Below, piece by piece: positions 11,052 through 21,888 of a stretch of DNA of 64,000 bases (within the stretch, counting starts at the first letter, position 1; each line of letters begins with the position of its first letter). The notes below the pieces were generated by a model that was given only the letters and a program-made list of their open reading frames with translations, was not told the DNA's origin and made no database searches. The stretch comes from Tomocerus qinae (taxonomy: Eukaryota > Arthropoda > Collembola > Entomobryomorpha > Tomoceridae). Both the position numbers and the translations under genes were made by a program. The DNA lies in assembly GCA_020055645.1 (NCBI GenBank), contig CM034548.1, positions 50,026,296 through 50,090,295 of the forward strand, read 5' to 3'.

Positions 11052-11726
11052 TTAAAGTACCAATTAGTATTAACATGGGCCCGCCCCCAAAAGGGGGCGG
11101 GTTTCACCACCCAAAAAATGACCACTACCAAATCGACTCCAAATGATCTGAAACGAAAAAATATGCAATAAAATGTTTTAGCCTTTTTTGGGGACTTTTT
11201 CCAAAAACTTTCCAAAGTTAAATACCTCGACATCGCTACTCTTACCATTTTTGGTTGTAAGGCCAGCGTATTAGAGTTGTAGCTTTAATCTAATCCTGCT
11301 ACCAAAATTCTCGGATCTCTGAATAAGGTCCCTGCTGATGCGGTGTATTAAGAAAGGATACCAAAATTTTATCTACCTAGACTCAGTCAAAGTCTTATGC
11401 AGAACTCCTCTGTGCTTGAATACCGTTTGTCTTTCTGACTGTCTATTGTGCTAAGAAAAAATAAAAATAGTTAGTAGTATTAATGTATTATTGTTTCGCT
11501 CTCACCTTTTTCTATTCATTAGAAAGACAATGGATCATGTGGTACATTACAATAGTATTACCGTACTTCCTGAATTAATTCACCCTGCTCAAAAAGTGCT
11601 TTCAAACATTAGTTGACCCTCCTCGAAAATAATTTAACCCAAATTTTGTACATATAGTTAAGTAGTTGCATGGAAAATGTATTGGATTGGAAATTATTAT
11701 TTACTTGATAAGGCTGTACGCAATCG
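11052..11726. other. No gene seen
   Basis: It contains a GC-rich inverted motif (CCCGCCCCCAAAAGGGGGCGGG, 11081-11102, a 22-bp palindrome-like run) and, near 11555, a TACCGTA...TTAATTCACCC block like the TACCGTA-ended elements elsewhere in the window. No coding signal was seen. Confidence 0.45.
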
Positions 11727-12148
11727 TTACGTTATGTTATGTTATGGCTTTATTGACATATTAATTAACTGGTTACAACAAGTTCTCTTCCATCACTGTC
11801 ATTCTAAATGGTAATATTATGAAAAAAAGAAAATTAGGATGTAATAGTATTATTATCATTATGTTAACTGTAATATTGTATGGATTGTTTTCAGTTTAAT
11901 CAATTTAGAGTCCAAGTCATTCCGCTGAGCTATTATAAACTGTCGTATTCTTCCATCAAATTGTTCATACATTTCAGTTCTTTGTATTTGTAGAGGTAGC
12001 TCATTTCATTTTATTGCACTGCGGTAACAAAATGATTTTTGCCCGAATTTAGTCTTCATTACGTATACATCTAAGTTTAAATTACTTCTTAACTGTCTAA
12101 TAGGATTTAATTTCTTATAGTCTTGTTGTGTGTCATGCATAAGTATGT
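11727..12148 (-). mobile_element. Non-LTR retrotransposon 3' end, split by BEL/Pao element 1
   Basis: On the - strand the frame entering at 12148 reads LMHDTQQDYKKLNPIRQL, then KFGQKSFCYRSAIK, one stop, then NELPLQIQR. That is the C-terminal ending of jockey/CR1-type reverse transcriptases. The 3' UTR ends with AATAAAG followed by CATAACATAACATAACG (about 11728-11745), a short-repeat tail. The upstream part of the same frame resumes at 18686 on the far side of the LTR element, so the two pieces were once contiguous. Confidence 0.8.
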
Positions 12149-12636
12149 TCTCAATTTTGCAAAATATTTGCTGGGTGATTGAGAACACAAGTTCTTGAGA
12201 ATCGGTAGGAGGTGAATTTCTTGGAGATGTGAGAGTAAAAAAGCGTAAGTCAAAGATGAGCCTACTTTAATTAAGGGCGAAATGAGACTGGGACAAGAGA
12301 GAACGTATAAGTTTTGTAAAGTTTTATTTACAAGAAGAGAGGTGTGTATACAGGTAAAGACCAGAGTCGACTGAATTCTAAAGGAGAGTGAACTAGAATG
12401 ATAGGTAAGTGACACATATTTATAGGCTGAGAAATGACACGGTTACCTTCACACATTTAGATTTGAGTTGACCCATGGTTGCTTCCAGAGACCAATTATG
12501 CAATTATGAGGTGTGGATAGCAACCCAACTCATTCATTCACAAAAAAAGTAGGACAAAAGTTCAAGCAGCAATTTACATCTTGCTGGCTTGAAAGGACAT
12601 AATTCTACATACTAATTTATGCTGGAGATTTCCACA
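12149..12636 (-). repeat. 3' LTR of BEL/Pao element 1
   Basis: The LTR starts TGTGGAAATC on the - strand. It aligns with the copy at 18198-18685 at a constant offset of 6049 bp with no indels. The only difference I see is C versus T near 12194. Confidence 0.93.
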
Positions 12637-12800
12637 TTCTCCCACTAATTAAGACTAATAAATGGAAGGCTTAATTACAAGATACAGCATAAAGTAATAA
12701 CAATGAAAAATAATAGCAATAATTAAATCATATTTGAAATGAAACGAAACATAAATTCAATAATATCTAAATACATTATATTCATTCGACACAACACTAT

Positions 12801-14522
12801 TTACTTTTGACGTCCACTTCTTCTGACAATCTTCGGTTGAGATGCTTCCGGACAATTGTGGTCGTCGGATTTCGATGTGGTAGAGTGAGTGGGCTGCAAA
12901 GCTGAACGCTCCTCCGACGAAACTTCTAAAGGATAAAGTCGTTGGATGGGGCGGATGAGTTCACCTTTCGCAGTCTTGAGCCTGACCACTCGGACCTTGC
13001 CGTCACCTCCTGGGTACACGTCGACCACCTTCCCTATGATCCAATCGAGACGTTTGTGCATGTCGTCGCCGATGAAGACGACATTCCCCGGAGCAATTGT
13101 GTCCAGATTTCTTTTGTTGAATTGAGGCTGGATCAACATTCCCAGGTACTCGCTCCGGAATCTGCTTCGCAAATCATTCCTCAACTTGTGGCAGTATCTG
13201 AGGCGTCTGTTGAGGCCATGACTGTCCAGGACATCCATGTCGGCGACTCCGGTCTCCCTCACGTCTTGCAGGAACATGGCTGGAGTTAGGTCCTCCGGGT
13301 CTTCTGAGATGTAGGTGAGAGGCCTCGCATTTAGGATACTTTCCACATCGCACAGGATTGTCGAGAGTTGCCCGTAGAGTAGAGACGCTTTCCCCAACAC
13401 CGGCGAAGAATCCGCTTTACCATCTGGACTAGCCGCTCCCACTAACCTCCGTGCGCCCCAGTAGCTGGAATGAACCGCTATTGTATTTTCAAGACCGCCG
13501 CCTGCTTTGTAACAACGTCCAAGTTGAGGCTGGAGAAAAGGTTGTAAGCTCCGACGAAGTTGGTGCCGTTGTCACTGTATATGGTGATGGGACGGCCTCT
13601 TCTGGCAATAAATCGCAGGAGAGTCTGCAGAAAAGCATCGGTGGAGAGAGATCTAATCAGCTCTAGGTGGACTGCCCGATAAACCGCACAAGTGTAAAGG
13701 TCGATCCAACTTTCTTCCCTCCTTTCAGGTAAAGTGGGCCGATCAAGTCAACTCCGGTGACCTCAAAGACAGCTGCATCTCGAACTCTATCAAGGGGTAG
13801 GGCCGTGGGCTCCAAGTCCAGATGTTTGGCGCTGAATCTTCGGCATCGCACACAGGAATGGTTGACCTTCGTAAATGTTCTCCGATAGCGGAGAATCCAG
13901 TATTTTTCTCTCAGGGCAGACTGCACGAACTGTGCTCCAGCATGGCTCATCTTTAAATGGGTTGCTTCTGATGAGTAGTTTCACGAGAGGATGTTTGGGC
14001 GGTAGAACTGCTGGGCTCCTAAAATTGCACTCGTCCTCTCTCTGTAGAATCTTTGTTTTCCCATCCCATAAATCCCATCTGAATCTCGAAAAATTCGGAC
14101 GCAATTGAAGATGTCCGGATTATCTGCCAGGGCTTCCTTTTGCATCAGAAAGACGAGAGACCTCTCAGCTTTTTCCAACTCGTCGACAGACAGAATGACT
14201 GTGGGTTGGTCGGCGGGGTTGTCTCGTCTCGTCCCGAATCGACGTAGGTAGGCCACGACACGAACGATGCTATCGTACTACGACATGTAGTACATCAGAT
14301 TTTGGGAGAATTTCTCAGCATCTGTAGTTAACGTTAGTTAACGATTTCTTCGTCTGGGCAGAAAGTGTGCTTGGGCGAGGAATCTTCTGACTTTCGTAGC
14401 CAATCTGGTCCCTCCCACCATGTGGACTCCAGAAGCTGTTCAGTGGTGCAGCCTCGAGAAGGAAGATCAGCGGGGTTGAGATGGCCAGGGATATGTCTCC
14501 ACTCTCCAGGCTTCATGGTCAC
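12801..14522 (-). pseudogene. pol: BEL/Pao element 1 integrase region (multiple breaks)
   Basis: The pieces are 14522-14334 (WRHIPGHLNPADLPSRG, the end of RNase H and linker), 14256-13981, 13950-13663 (the HHCC zinc-binding region, CVRCRRF, and the core start GVDLIGPLY), an unlabelled stretch with the DNGTNF core motif near 13560-13640, and 13442-12801. The last encodes the C-terminal domain (VDVYPGGDGKVRVVRLKTA and RLYPLE), typical of BEL/Pao. The pieces sit in shifted frames and one stop falls beside the conserved glutamate region. This would be the DNA insertion enzyme. Confidence 0.85.
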
Positions 14523-15219
14523 TCAGCTCTCGTATCTTTTTAACTCTGTTAGCCACAAAAATTGCCCACTGCTCGCTCTTACGGATCCAGGAAAGGGCGT
14601 TGGCGGAGTCAGTCCAGAAAGTAGTTTGAATTTCAGGGTAGGTAATAGACTTCTTGATGGAGTCGGCTAGGCGGGCTGCAATGCAACAGGCCATCAGCTC
14701 CAGTCGAGGAATTGAGACTGTTTTCACTGGGGCCACTCTTGTCTTGGCGGAAACCAGTTGTACAACGACGCCCTCCGCTCCTTCCCCTCTAATAAAGATG
14801 CAGGTGCTGTAGACGGATTTGCTGGCGTCAACGAAAACATGTAGTTGCCAGGAATTTCTAGGACAGTCCGTCCCAAACAACCATCGGGGAATTTGTACTT
14901 CAGAGAGGCGAGGTAGACAGCGGCACCATTTTCTGAAGAAACGGGTGATTTCCTCGCGCAGCTCTTCATCCCATCCAGCTTTGAGCTCCCAAATGCGCTG
15001 TAATAGCAACTTCGGAAGAAGTGTGACAGGACAGGTAAAACCGACGGGGTCGAAAACACGGTGTGCAGCGGACAGGATTTTCCTCTTTGTGACGGTTTCC
15101 GTGGGTTCCAGACTATGTCCACTCAATGGCCAGGATTTATGTCCTTTTGGAGTCCCCAGGATAATCCAAGCACGAGTAAGTTTTCGCCCTCTACTGCAAT
15201 TTTCGAGTTGGATGTCCAT
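14467..15219 (-). pseudogene. pol: BEL/Pao element 1 RT end and RNase H
   Basis: 250 codons overlap the previous piece in another frame. They contain VFDPVGFTCPVTL (the BEL/Pao connection region) and an RNase H domain with its acidic residues in FVDASKSVYSTCIF, RLELMACC and FWTDSANALSWI. The sequence runs out of frame near 14467 and picks up at 14522. Confidence 0.88.
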
Positions 15220-16619
15220 CCTCGTAAGTCAAACTTTGCCGAGGCCATGAGAGCAGTAGACTCCTCCCGAAAAACATCCATCTCTTTTTGGGTGGCAAAG
15301 CTGGCGATAGAGTTGTCCACATAGAAAGATGTCTTAAGCAGCTGCCCAGTTTGCTGTAGGTGTAGCGGAGCGGAGTCCAAATGATGGTTGATGGTGGTCC
15401 CTAACAGGAAGGGGCTAGATGAGACGCCAAAAAGAACTCGCTTGTGTCTGTACTCCACAATCTTTCCGCAATTTTCAAGAGGGTCCTCCCACCACAGGAA
15501 CCGAAGAAAATCTCGGTCCTCTTTCTTGATCCCCATTTGGAGAAATGCTCGTTTGATGTCTGACACCAGTCCAAATCGGTGCAACCGGAATCGGATAATA
15601 ACGTCTGTTACCAACTCTAGAAGATTTGGGTTTTTCTCCAAACAGTCGTTGAGGGATGGAGAAAATTTCTCATGGGCCGAGGCATCGAAAACGGGGCGAA
15701 TTGGAGTTGCTTCACTCGTCTGCTTCACAACTGCTCGATAGGCAAGAAAGTGCCCGAAAAAATAGATTTCCTCCGGAGGGACCTCCTCAATGACTTCGTC
15801 GAAAAGCCACTCCTTGAAGATGTTGTTGTAGGCTGACATCAGTCCATCGGCCTTTAACTTCGTCGTCAAATTCAGCAGTTTTTTCTCCGCGATTTGTCGA
15901 TTGCTCCTCAGGTGGCCGTGGTCAGAGATCCAAGGCAAGGAGACTTCGTAGCGGCCGTCGGGCTGTCTAGTCACCGTCTCCTTGAAGTAGTTCATAGCAG
16001 GTTGTTGAAGTTCCTCCCGCGTCTGCTTTTCCGCCGTATCTGTGATACCGATCGCATCCAGTTTCCAGAGATTTTGGAGGTCGACATCGGAGATATGAGC
16101 GGAGGTGACAATGGTGGCAGCAGCTAAGGGTTGCGGGCTGTTTCCAGTTTTCCCCAACAGAGTCCATCCCAGGAAAGTCTCAATAGCGACTGGTCCACTG
16201 GCAAGATCCTGTTTTCTCCCGGTAAAAAGTTTGCCGGTGACATCTCCTCCGATCAGCAGACGGATTTCGGGTAGGTCAGCTCCAACATCAGTCAGCGTGA
16301 TTCCCGTTCTGCTCAACTCCTTCATCCACGGGCCACTTCGAACTCGAGGGATAGTCCCACAGCACATCTTCTCCTGGTTAAGAGTGACGAAGTTGCAGTG
16401 GTAACTTCGTTCCATACTACTCAGCCAGACACGAAATTTCTGGCGGGTCTTCTCCTCGGTGACATGACCTCCGAAAAGACTGTTGCGGATTTTCTCCTCA
16501 CCGATGGTGGAGTAGCCCAAAGTGTCAGCTGCGAATTTGTCCAGATAGGATCGCTGAGAACCGGTGTCGATCAGAGCACGGACGATCTTTTTCTCAGAGC
16601 CGTTGTAGATCCTCACCAA
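15123..16619 (-). pseudogene. pol: BEL/Pao element 1 protease and reverse transcriptase segment
   Basis: This is the longest intact piece of the element at 498 codons. An aspartic protease begins it, with the active-site box IDTGS at about residues 17-21. The reverse transcriptase follows, with FVLFGVSSSPFLLG-type and polymerase box sequence. The catalytic box reads YVDN (15312-15323) rather than YVDD. As far as I recall, YVDN occurs in some BEL/Pao lineages, so it need not be a defect. The frame breaks near 15123-15219 and continues in the next piece. Confidence 0.9.
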
Positions 16620-16711
16620 GAGAGTTTGTAAAAATGGTCCGTGCAGGTCTGATTGGCCAAGGTATTGCTAGGATCGTCTGTTTTGTTGCTGGTCGCGGTT
16701 GGCTCCGTCAT

Positions 16712-18148
16712 CTAAGCTGTGGTGGTCGCCTTCATCGTTTGCAGATCTGGGCACATTACAACGTAATGTTTCTTAGAGCACAGCGTACAGGCAACAAAAA
16801 CTCGACATTTTCCAGAATGACTCGGCAGAAAACAGCAGGAGCAGGCATTCTTTTCGGCAATTATTTTCTTTTTCTCGTCCAGGGACATCTTAGAAGCCGA
16901 AAAACAGTTCTTGCCTTCGTGTCGTTTTCCACAGAAGATGCAGGGATCTTTTCTCTTTTTCTCCGGGGATTTAGTCGGCTCACCATTGAAGAGTCCAGCT
17001 GCCATCGGGGCGTCCCGAGAAAATTTCTCCTTTGGGCTGCTTCGACTGCTGCTTTTTCTTGGGTTTTTCGTCCTCGGCAAATCCTTTTCTGGCCATGGCG
17101 ATACGCTCCTCTCTTTCCACCTTGTTGCGAAGAAAGGTCATCAGGAGAGTGAGTTGGTTTGGCTGTGTTGTGGATGGAGGAGATACACCAACCTGGCTTC
17201 CATCGGCAGCGGCGGCGGTTGCAGAGTCGCTCGGCGTTTCCAGTGGGGATGCGTTGATTCTTCTCCTCTTTCATGTTCTCAGCACATCCTCTGGTAGGCA
17301 GGATTCAACCAGCGGGTACAGCATGGCAGCGTACTTGTCCGAGGTGAGTCCTAAAGTGTCCAGAGCCCGGAGGGATGTTTCCAGTCTGTCATAGAGGCTT
17401 GAAAGGACGATTTTCTGCTGGTGGGCTGCTCTCTGAAGGACAAGTTGTAGCAGCTCACGCACGTACACTTCCACCAGAATGTCTTCCCTCCCGAACCGGC
17501 TCCTTAGGCTCTCGATGGCTTTTGGGTAGCAGCTTGCCCTCGGGAAGAAACTTCTGACGAGTTCTCCTGCTCTGGATTTTTTCTCCACGGCTTGCAGGAG
17601 ATCCTGAAACTTGTCGGCTGCATTCATGGTTGAGTCAATCTTCTCGAACTGGCCCCAGAAACCGAGCCACTCCTTCGGGTCGCCGGAGAACTTCTTCCAT
17701 TCAATCTTGGGAATTTTCATCCTCCGGTCGGTACTTCCTCGATGGTTGGCTGCTGAATGGCTGCTGCAACTGTCGTATTGACTGTCGTCCTTCGCCTGGA
17801 ATGTTTCAGCAGCTGCTCAAAGAAGACACAACCTGTCCTGAAATTTTTCGGCATAGGCGTGTTCAGTGGCGACTTCTTGGGATGTATCTACAGCTTCCGG
17901 AAGGAGCACCTTGTACAGGATGGTAGCCATGATCCGCCCGTCGAGTTCCGAGAGTGCGGCTTCTTTCGGCTGAGATTCCTGATGAGACCATCTGCCACGA
18001 TTTTGTCAGGCTCTGATTTAAGGAGTTCTTCCTCAAAGTCGGTGCAGTGCTTCTCGAAATCCAGCCGGATAGGAGTTCGCTCCATCCTCAGCATCAGAAG
18101 ATGTTGCTCGATGTCCGAAAAATAGGTGCCAAGTATTCCACTTGTCAC
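16712..18148 (-). pseudogene. gag: BEL/Pao element 1 gag (frameshifted)
   Basis: Three open pieces make up a BEL/Pao gag. 18148-17888 holds the start, MTSGILGTYFSDIEQHLL. 17720-17271 holds a DUF1759-type capsid region (FSGDPKEWLGFWGQFEKI, YPKAIESLRSRFGREDILVE). 17080-16712 holds the zinc knuckles CIFCGKRHEGKNC and CSCCFLPSHSGKC. The pieces lie in different frames, so at least two shifts break the protein. Gag would form the particle and bind the RNA. Confidence 0.85.
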
Positions 18149-18197
18149 TTTTCTTCAAAAAATTATAGATTCTTCCGTACTAACCAGGGGCGCCAGA

Positions 18198-18685
18198 TCT
18201 CAATTTTGCAAAATATTTGCTGGGTGATTGAGAACACAAGTTTTTGAGAATCGGTAGGAGGTGAATTTCTTGGAGATGTGAGAGTAAAAAAGCGTAAGTC
18301 AAAGATGAGCCTACTTTAATTAAGGGCGAAATGAGACTGGGACAAGAGAGAACGTATAAGTTTTGTAAAGTTTTATTTACAAGAAGAGAGGTGTGTATAC
18401 AGGTAAAGACCAGAGTCGACTGAATTCTAAAGGAGAGTGAACTAGAATGATAGGTAAGTGACACATATTTATAGGCTGAGAAATGACACGGTTACCTTCA
18501 CACATTTAGATTTGAGTTGACCCATGGTTGCTTCCAGAGACCAATTATGCAATTATGAGGTGTGGATAGCAACCCAACTCATTCATTCACAAAAAAAGTA
18601 GGACAAAAGTTCAAGCAGCAATTTACATCTTGCTGGCTTGAAAGGACATAATTCTACATACTAATTTATGCTGGAGATTTCCACA
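18198..18685 (-). repeat. 5' LTR of BEL/Pao element 1
   Basis: This LTR would contain the element's promoter. On the - strand it is followed after two bases by TGGCGCCCC at 18195-18187, the likely tRNA primer-binding site. Confidence 0.93.
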
Positions 18686-18790
18686 TATGTAGTTAGTACA
18701 TATTACATTTTTAAAAACAAACTGTAATGTATAATATAGGTCTCGTCTTTCGTTTGTTGTTATTAAGTTTAGTTCCTCAATTCATTCCCA
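18686..18790 (-). mobile_element. Other half of the non-LTR element split by BEL/Pao 1
   Basis: On the - strand this reads TLQFVFKNVICTNYI up to the LTR element. Its frame joins that of 12148 downward once a single copy of the TATGT duplication is counted. The upstream boundary beyond about 18790 is not clear. Confidence 0.7.
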
Positions 18791-19043
18791 TTTGTTTTTA
18801 CCAGTGAGGTGTTTCACCTTTCCAGTAATCGCCTTAGCCATCATAAAAAATATGCTATCAATTTTATCTATAACGAGCCGGTCACAGGGTCTAAGCCCTG
18901 TTGTAAATAAATCTAGTGAGTATGTGGACCAAATTGTATGATGAGGAAAGGCGAATCGTCTAATTTTCTATATATATCAAACGGAACTGTTAGCCACTTA
19001 GCCACCCATCACTATTTTTGCCTCTTTTCTGATCTTAACGCTG
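18791..19043. other. No gene seen
   Basis: A short AT-rich gap between the split non-LTR fragment and the TACCGTA-ended element. Confidence 0.4.
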
Positions 19044-20017
19044 ATACCGTATAAATCGATTTAGTTTCCCAGGGGAACTCCCATTTGGAGACCATTTTTT
19101 TGTCAAAAATATTCTTATAGTTCCCCACATGGAAAATTATTATCATATGGGGAACTATATTTCGAATAGCAAATTTAAAAAATTCTGTCAAATTTCTGTA
19201 TTATTGCAATGCAAAATTAAATTGTAAATATAGTGAATGAGGATATTAGTTGGAATTAATATTTCAACGTCGTCGTCAGATGAAAGAGATACGTCCTTAG
19301 CTTCGGTTAAATCAACATCCATTTCTTCGTCATCATCGTCATTCTACTTTACAAACTTTACCACTTTTTAGCCTTTTTTACCATCACAGTGGTAAAAATG
19401 CACTAAATGGTAAAAACGATAAATTATAGTGAAACTTAGCAGAGATAACTTTCATTTAATTAGAAGAAGTACTCATTTAATTAAAATTAATTATTCAATA
19501 AGTTAGTAAAGATGATTTTGTCCCAATTAGTTGACCCTTTCTTGGATTAATTAACGCACATTAAGTTGGGTTGTCAATTTAGGACAACAATCGTCAGCTG
19601 CAACGGAATTTAATTTATTAAGGTCGAATTTTATTCAAAACTCTGTACGAAATTTAAATAAAACTATTTTTTACCATTTGTTACCGATTATGTCATTTAC
19701 CACTGATGTTTAGGTGGTGGTAAACATTAAATACCATTAAAAAACCACTTACCAATGATAAGTGGTAAATAGTATTTTGTACACTGGTTGGCACATATGC
19801 ACTGATTGGGTACAGATGCACTGGCTAAGTACAGATTCACTGATATGATTTGTATAATAATATGTTCTTATGCCTTTAATTTAGGATTTTAGGGTGGGGA
19901 ACTATTTCGATATGCGGAACTAAACATTTGCAAAGCCATATTTTCCCACATTTATTCATTTAGTTCCCCAACTGGGGAATTATTGCGATATGAGGAACTA
20001 AATCGATTATATGGTAT
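19044..20017. mobile_element. Inverted-repeat element with TACCGTATAAATCG ends
   Basis: The left end reads ATACCGTATAAATCGATTTAG. The right end, read on the other strand, is ATACCATATAATCGATTTAG. Subterminal GTTCCCC/GGGGAAC motifs recur near both ends (19067, 19121, 19152, 19897, 19962, 19985). It is about 970 bp and non-coding. A second inverted-repeat element (19357-19769) sits inside it. Confidence 0.65.
19357..19769. mobile_element. Nested inverted-repeat element with TTTACCACTT ends
   Basis: It begins TTTACCACTT and ends AAGTGGTAAA. Further GTGGTAAA/TTTACCAC copies lie inside both ends. No target duplication is certain. It is non-coding. Confidence 0.6.
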
Positions 20018-20530
20018 ATAAAATAACCATATTTATAAAAAGATAAGTGCTGCCGGTTGGATCCTAGAAAGTCGTTGGTCATGTTGGGGGCATTTTTGGA
20101 GGCGACTTTTATTGAAAATTTTAAAATTTGTTCGGAGCCACTTTTTCCCTAATTTTCTACTTGGAGTTTTAATGTTGAATGTGGAGGTAAAGGCTCATTT
20201 CATTGTTTTGAAATTGAATTTGATCCATTACCCCACTCTTCAAAATTCAACTTACTGGTGAGTCCTTGCTGATGATAGTGATGAAGTCGAAGAGTGATGG
20301 GTGCCAATACCAGTTGGCATATAAAAACATAAAATTTAGACGCAGTTTCAGTTTTCCCATTTACAATGTCATCAAGAAATAAAAGCGAATCAAAATACGA
20401 AAACATTAAATGCCTGAAAGCACCTAAAAGAATAAAAATCTCACCAATTACATCTCACAGCATTGAACAGACCACACATATTTAGTTGTGATGAAAGCGA
20501 GAAAGGAACTGCACACAGAACGCGTGCGTG
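20018..20530. other. No gene seen
   Basis: AT-rich sequence. A short - strand frame (20406-20200) shows no recognised domain. Confidence 0.4.
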
Positions 20531-20632
20531 TTAATATTTTCAATAACGTACCCCGACCCCAACGCATACCTTTATGTGTTATATTTAGTACATGGAGGTA
20601 TGCGTTGGGGTATATTATTGAAAACATTAATT
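20531..20632. mobile_element. Short hairpin MITE (TTAAT-TTTTC-ATAA family), copy 1
   Basis: Arms of about 42 bp pair across a 20-bp loop (TATTTTCAATAACGTACCCC on the left, GGGGTATATTATTGAAAA on the right). The ends match those of the element at 57684-57971, so it is the same family. Confidence 0.75.
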
Positions 20633-20642
20633 TGATGCACGA

Positions 20643-20869
20643 CAGGGAACAAAAAAGGACCTTTTTTGCCTTTTTTTATAAAAAAGGTAGGAGTAAGATT
20701 TTTAAAAAGCAGTCCTTTTTTGCCTTTTTTTATGTAGCAGAGTGCCCCATTTACTTCACTTTACATGTAAATAATGTAAAAAAGGTAAAAAGGTAAAAAG
20801 GACTGCTTTTTTAGAAAAAGTAGTACTTTTACCTTTTTTGTAAAAAAGGAGTACCTTTTTAGTTCCCTG
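20643..20869. mobile_element. 227-bp hAT-type MITE
   Basis: It begins CAGGGAAC and ends GTTCCCTG. The exact 8-bp duplication ATGCACGA flanks it (20635-20642 and 20870-20877). Long A/T-rich arms (AAAAAGG.CCTTTTTTGC and its complement) let it fold. Short frames across it are artefacts. Confidence 0.92.
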
Positions 20870-20917
20870 ATGCACGATAGTACATACATACTGACATACA
20901 TACCGACATACCGAAAT

Positions 20918-21118
20918 TCACCGCGCAACTCGAACAAGACAATTATCTTTAGTAGTAGTAGTGATACCTGATGGCAGGTTTCCCCATATTGGAATACAGT
21001 AATCAAGGACAGATAGTATTAGAGATCTTGCAAATATTTTTACCTGATCTTTGTTAAAAAAACGTTTATATTTAATTATTAATTTAGTTCTGCTTACCAT
21101 CGTTGTGCAGCTTATCAT
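20918..21118 (-). pseudogene. Non-LTR reverse transcriptase fragment
   Basis: 66 codons on the - strand include LIIKYKRFFNKDQVKIF and SLILSVLDYCIPIWGNLP. That is the thumb region that follows the catalytic box in jockey/CR1-type enzymes. No other domain of the enzyme was found beside it, so it is a small relic. Confidence 0.75.
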
Positions 21119-21708
21119 TAGTCAAAACACTATCATTTTAGTGACAATGTCATTAGGCAGAAATTAAGATAAACGATTATGCGACACAATTTAGCGAACT
21201 AAACTCCAAACATAAAACAGAAGCACAATAGACCTTATCCACAACTCGAAGAATTCAAATATCCGCCAAAAATCACCAAGTGACTGGCTCTTAGAGGTGG
21301 GAATAATCGTATGCCTATTTATAATGCCCTAATCCAAAATTAAAATCCCACCTCTAAACACTTCCATCTATCCGCGCTATCGTAGAACTAGTTGCCGGCA
21401 ACCTATTGTGGATAAGGCCTATTCAATGTTTCGCGTTCCCGTAGTCTAATTAGATTTGGGAAACCAAATTAGTGAAGGTAAATCGATTCTGTCTTAGAAC
21501 ACAGAAACTGCAGCTGCCACAACTTTCTTCGGACGACATAATAATGAAGGTGTCCGATGACGAACTAATGGAAGTAGACTACCTATAGCTGAGCACATTC
21601 TTGATATCTTTTATTTTACTTATCTTTCCCTCATTTGACATTGCCCTTTCCATTCATTTTTTAAAATATTGGCCTAATAAGGAATAATTAGTCTTTGCCT
21701 TGAAACAA
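21119..21708. other. No gene seen
   Basis: Unassigned AT-rich sequence. CCTTATCCACAA (21232) and TTGTGGATAAGG (21407) form the ends of an inverted pair about 190 bp apart, possibly another small inverted-repeat element. Confidence 0.45.
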
Positions 21709-21716
21709 CAATTGAC

Positions 21717-21880
21717 TCAAGGCCGCAGCGAGGGGGGGCACCGGGGCACGTGCCCCCCCCCCCCCCGAAATCCAGAAAAATAAAGAAATTTTTGTCTAAA
21801 ATCGCAAAAAATCGCTAAAATTTTCGTAGCATATTTTTTCTCGGTGCCCCTCCCGAAATTTTTTTCTGGCTGCGGCCCTG
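21717..21880. mobile_element. hAT-type MITE, GGCCGC family, copy 2
   Basis: It begins (T)CAAGGCCGCAGCGAGG, with a slightly decayed left end, and ends GGCTGCGGCCCTG. The 8-bp duplication CAATTGAC flanks it (21709-21716 and 21881-21888). The interior has C-tracts, then GAAAT, and AATTTTTGTC as in other copies. Confidence 0.85.
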
Positions 21881-21888
21881 CAATTGAC

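Larger units (their letters stand above)
12149..18685 (-). mobile_element. BEL/Pao LTR retrotransposon 1, complete with LTRs and TSD
   Basis: The 6537-bp element lies on the - strand. Its two 488-bp LTRs (12149-12636 and 18198-18685) differ at about one visible position. The insertion is flanked by the exact 5-bp duplication TATGT (12144-12148 and 18686-18690). Inside the 5' LTR, two bases on, is a primer-binding-like TGGCGCCCC. A purine-rich tract lies just before the 3' LTR. Gag, protease, reverse transcriptase, RNase H and integrase follow in the BEL/Pao order. At least eight frame breaks scatter through the coding region, so this copy should not make its own proteins. Confidence 0.95.

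Noticed and set aside
12107-12415. Frame in the LTR of BEL/Pao 1 (also 18180-18464)
   Set aside because: The same frame occurs in both LTRs because they are identical. No domain, so a chance frame.
13451-17926. Numerous + strand frames across BEL/Pao 1
   Set aside because: They are antisense shadows of the - strand gag-pol.
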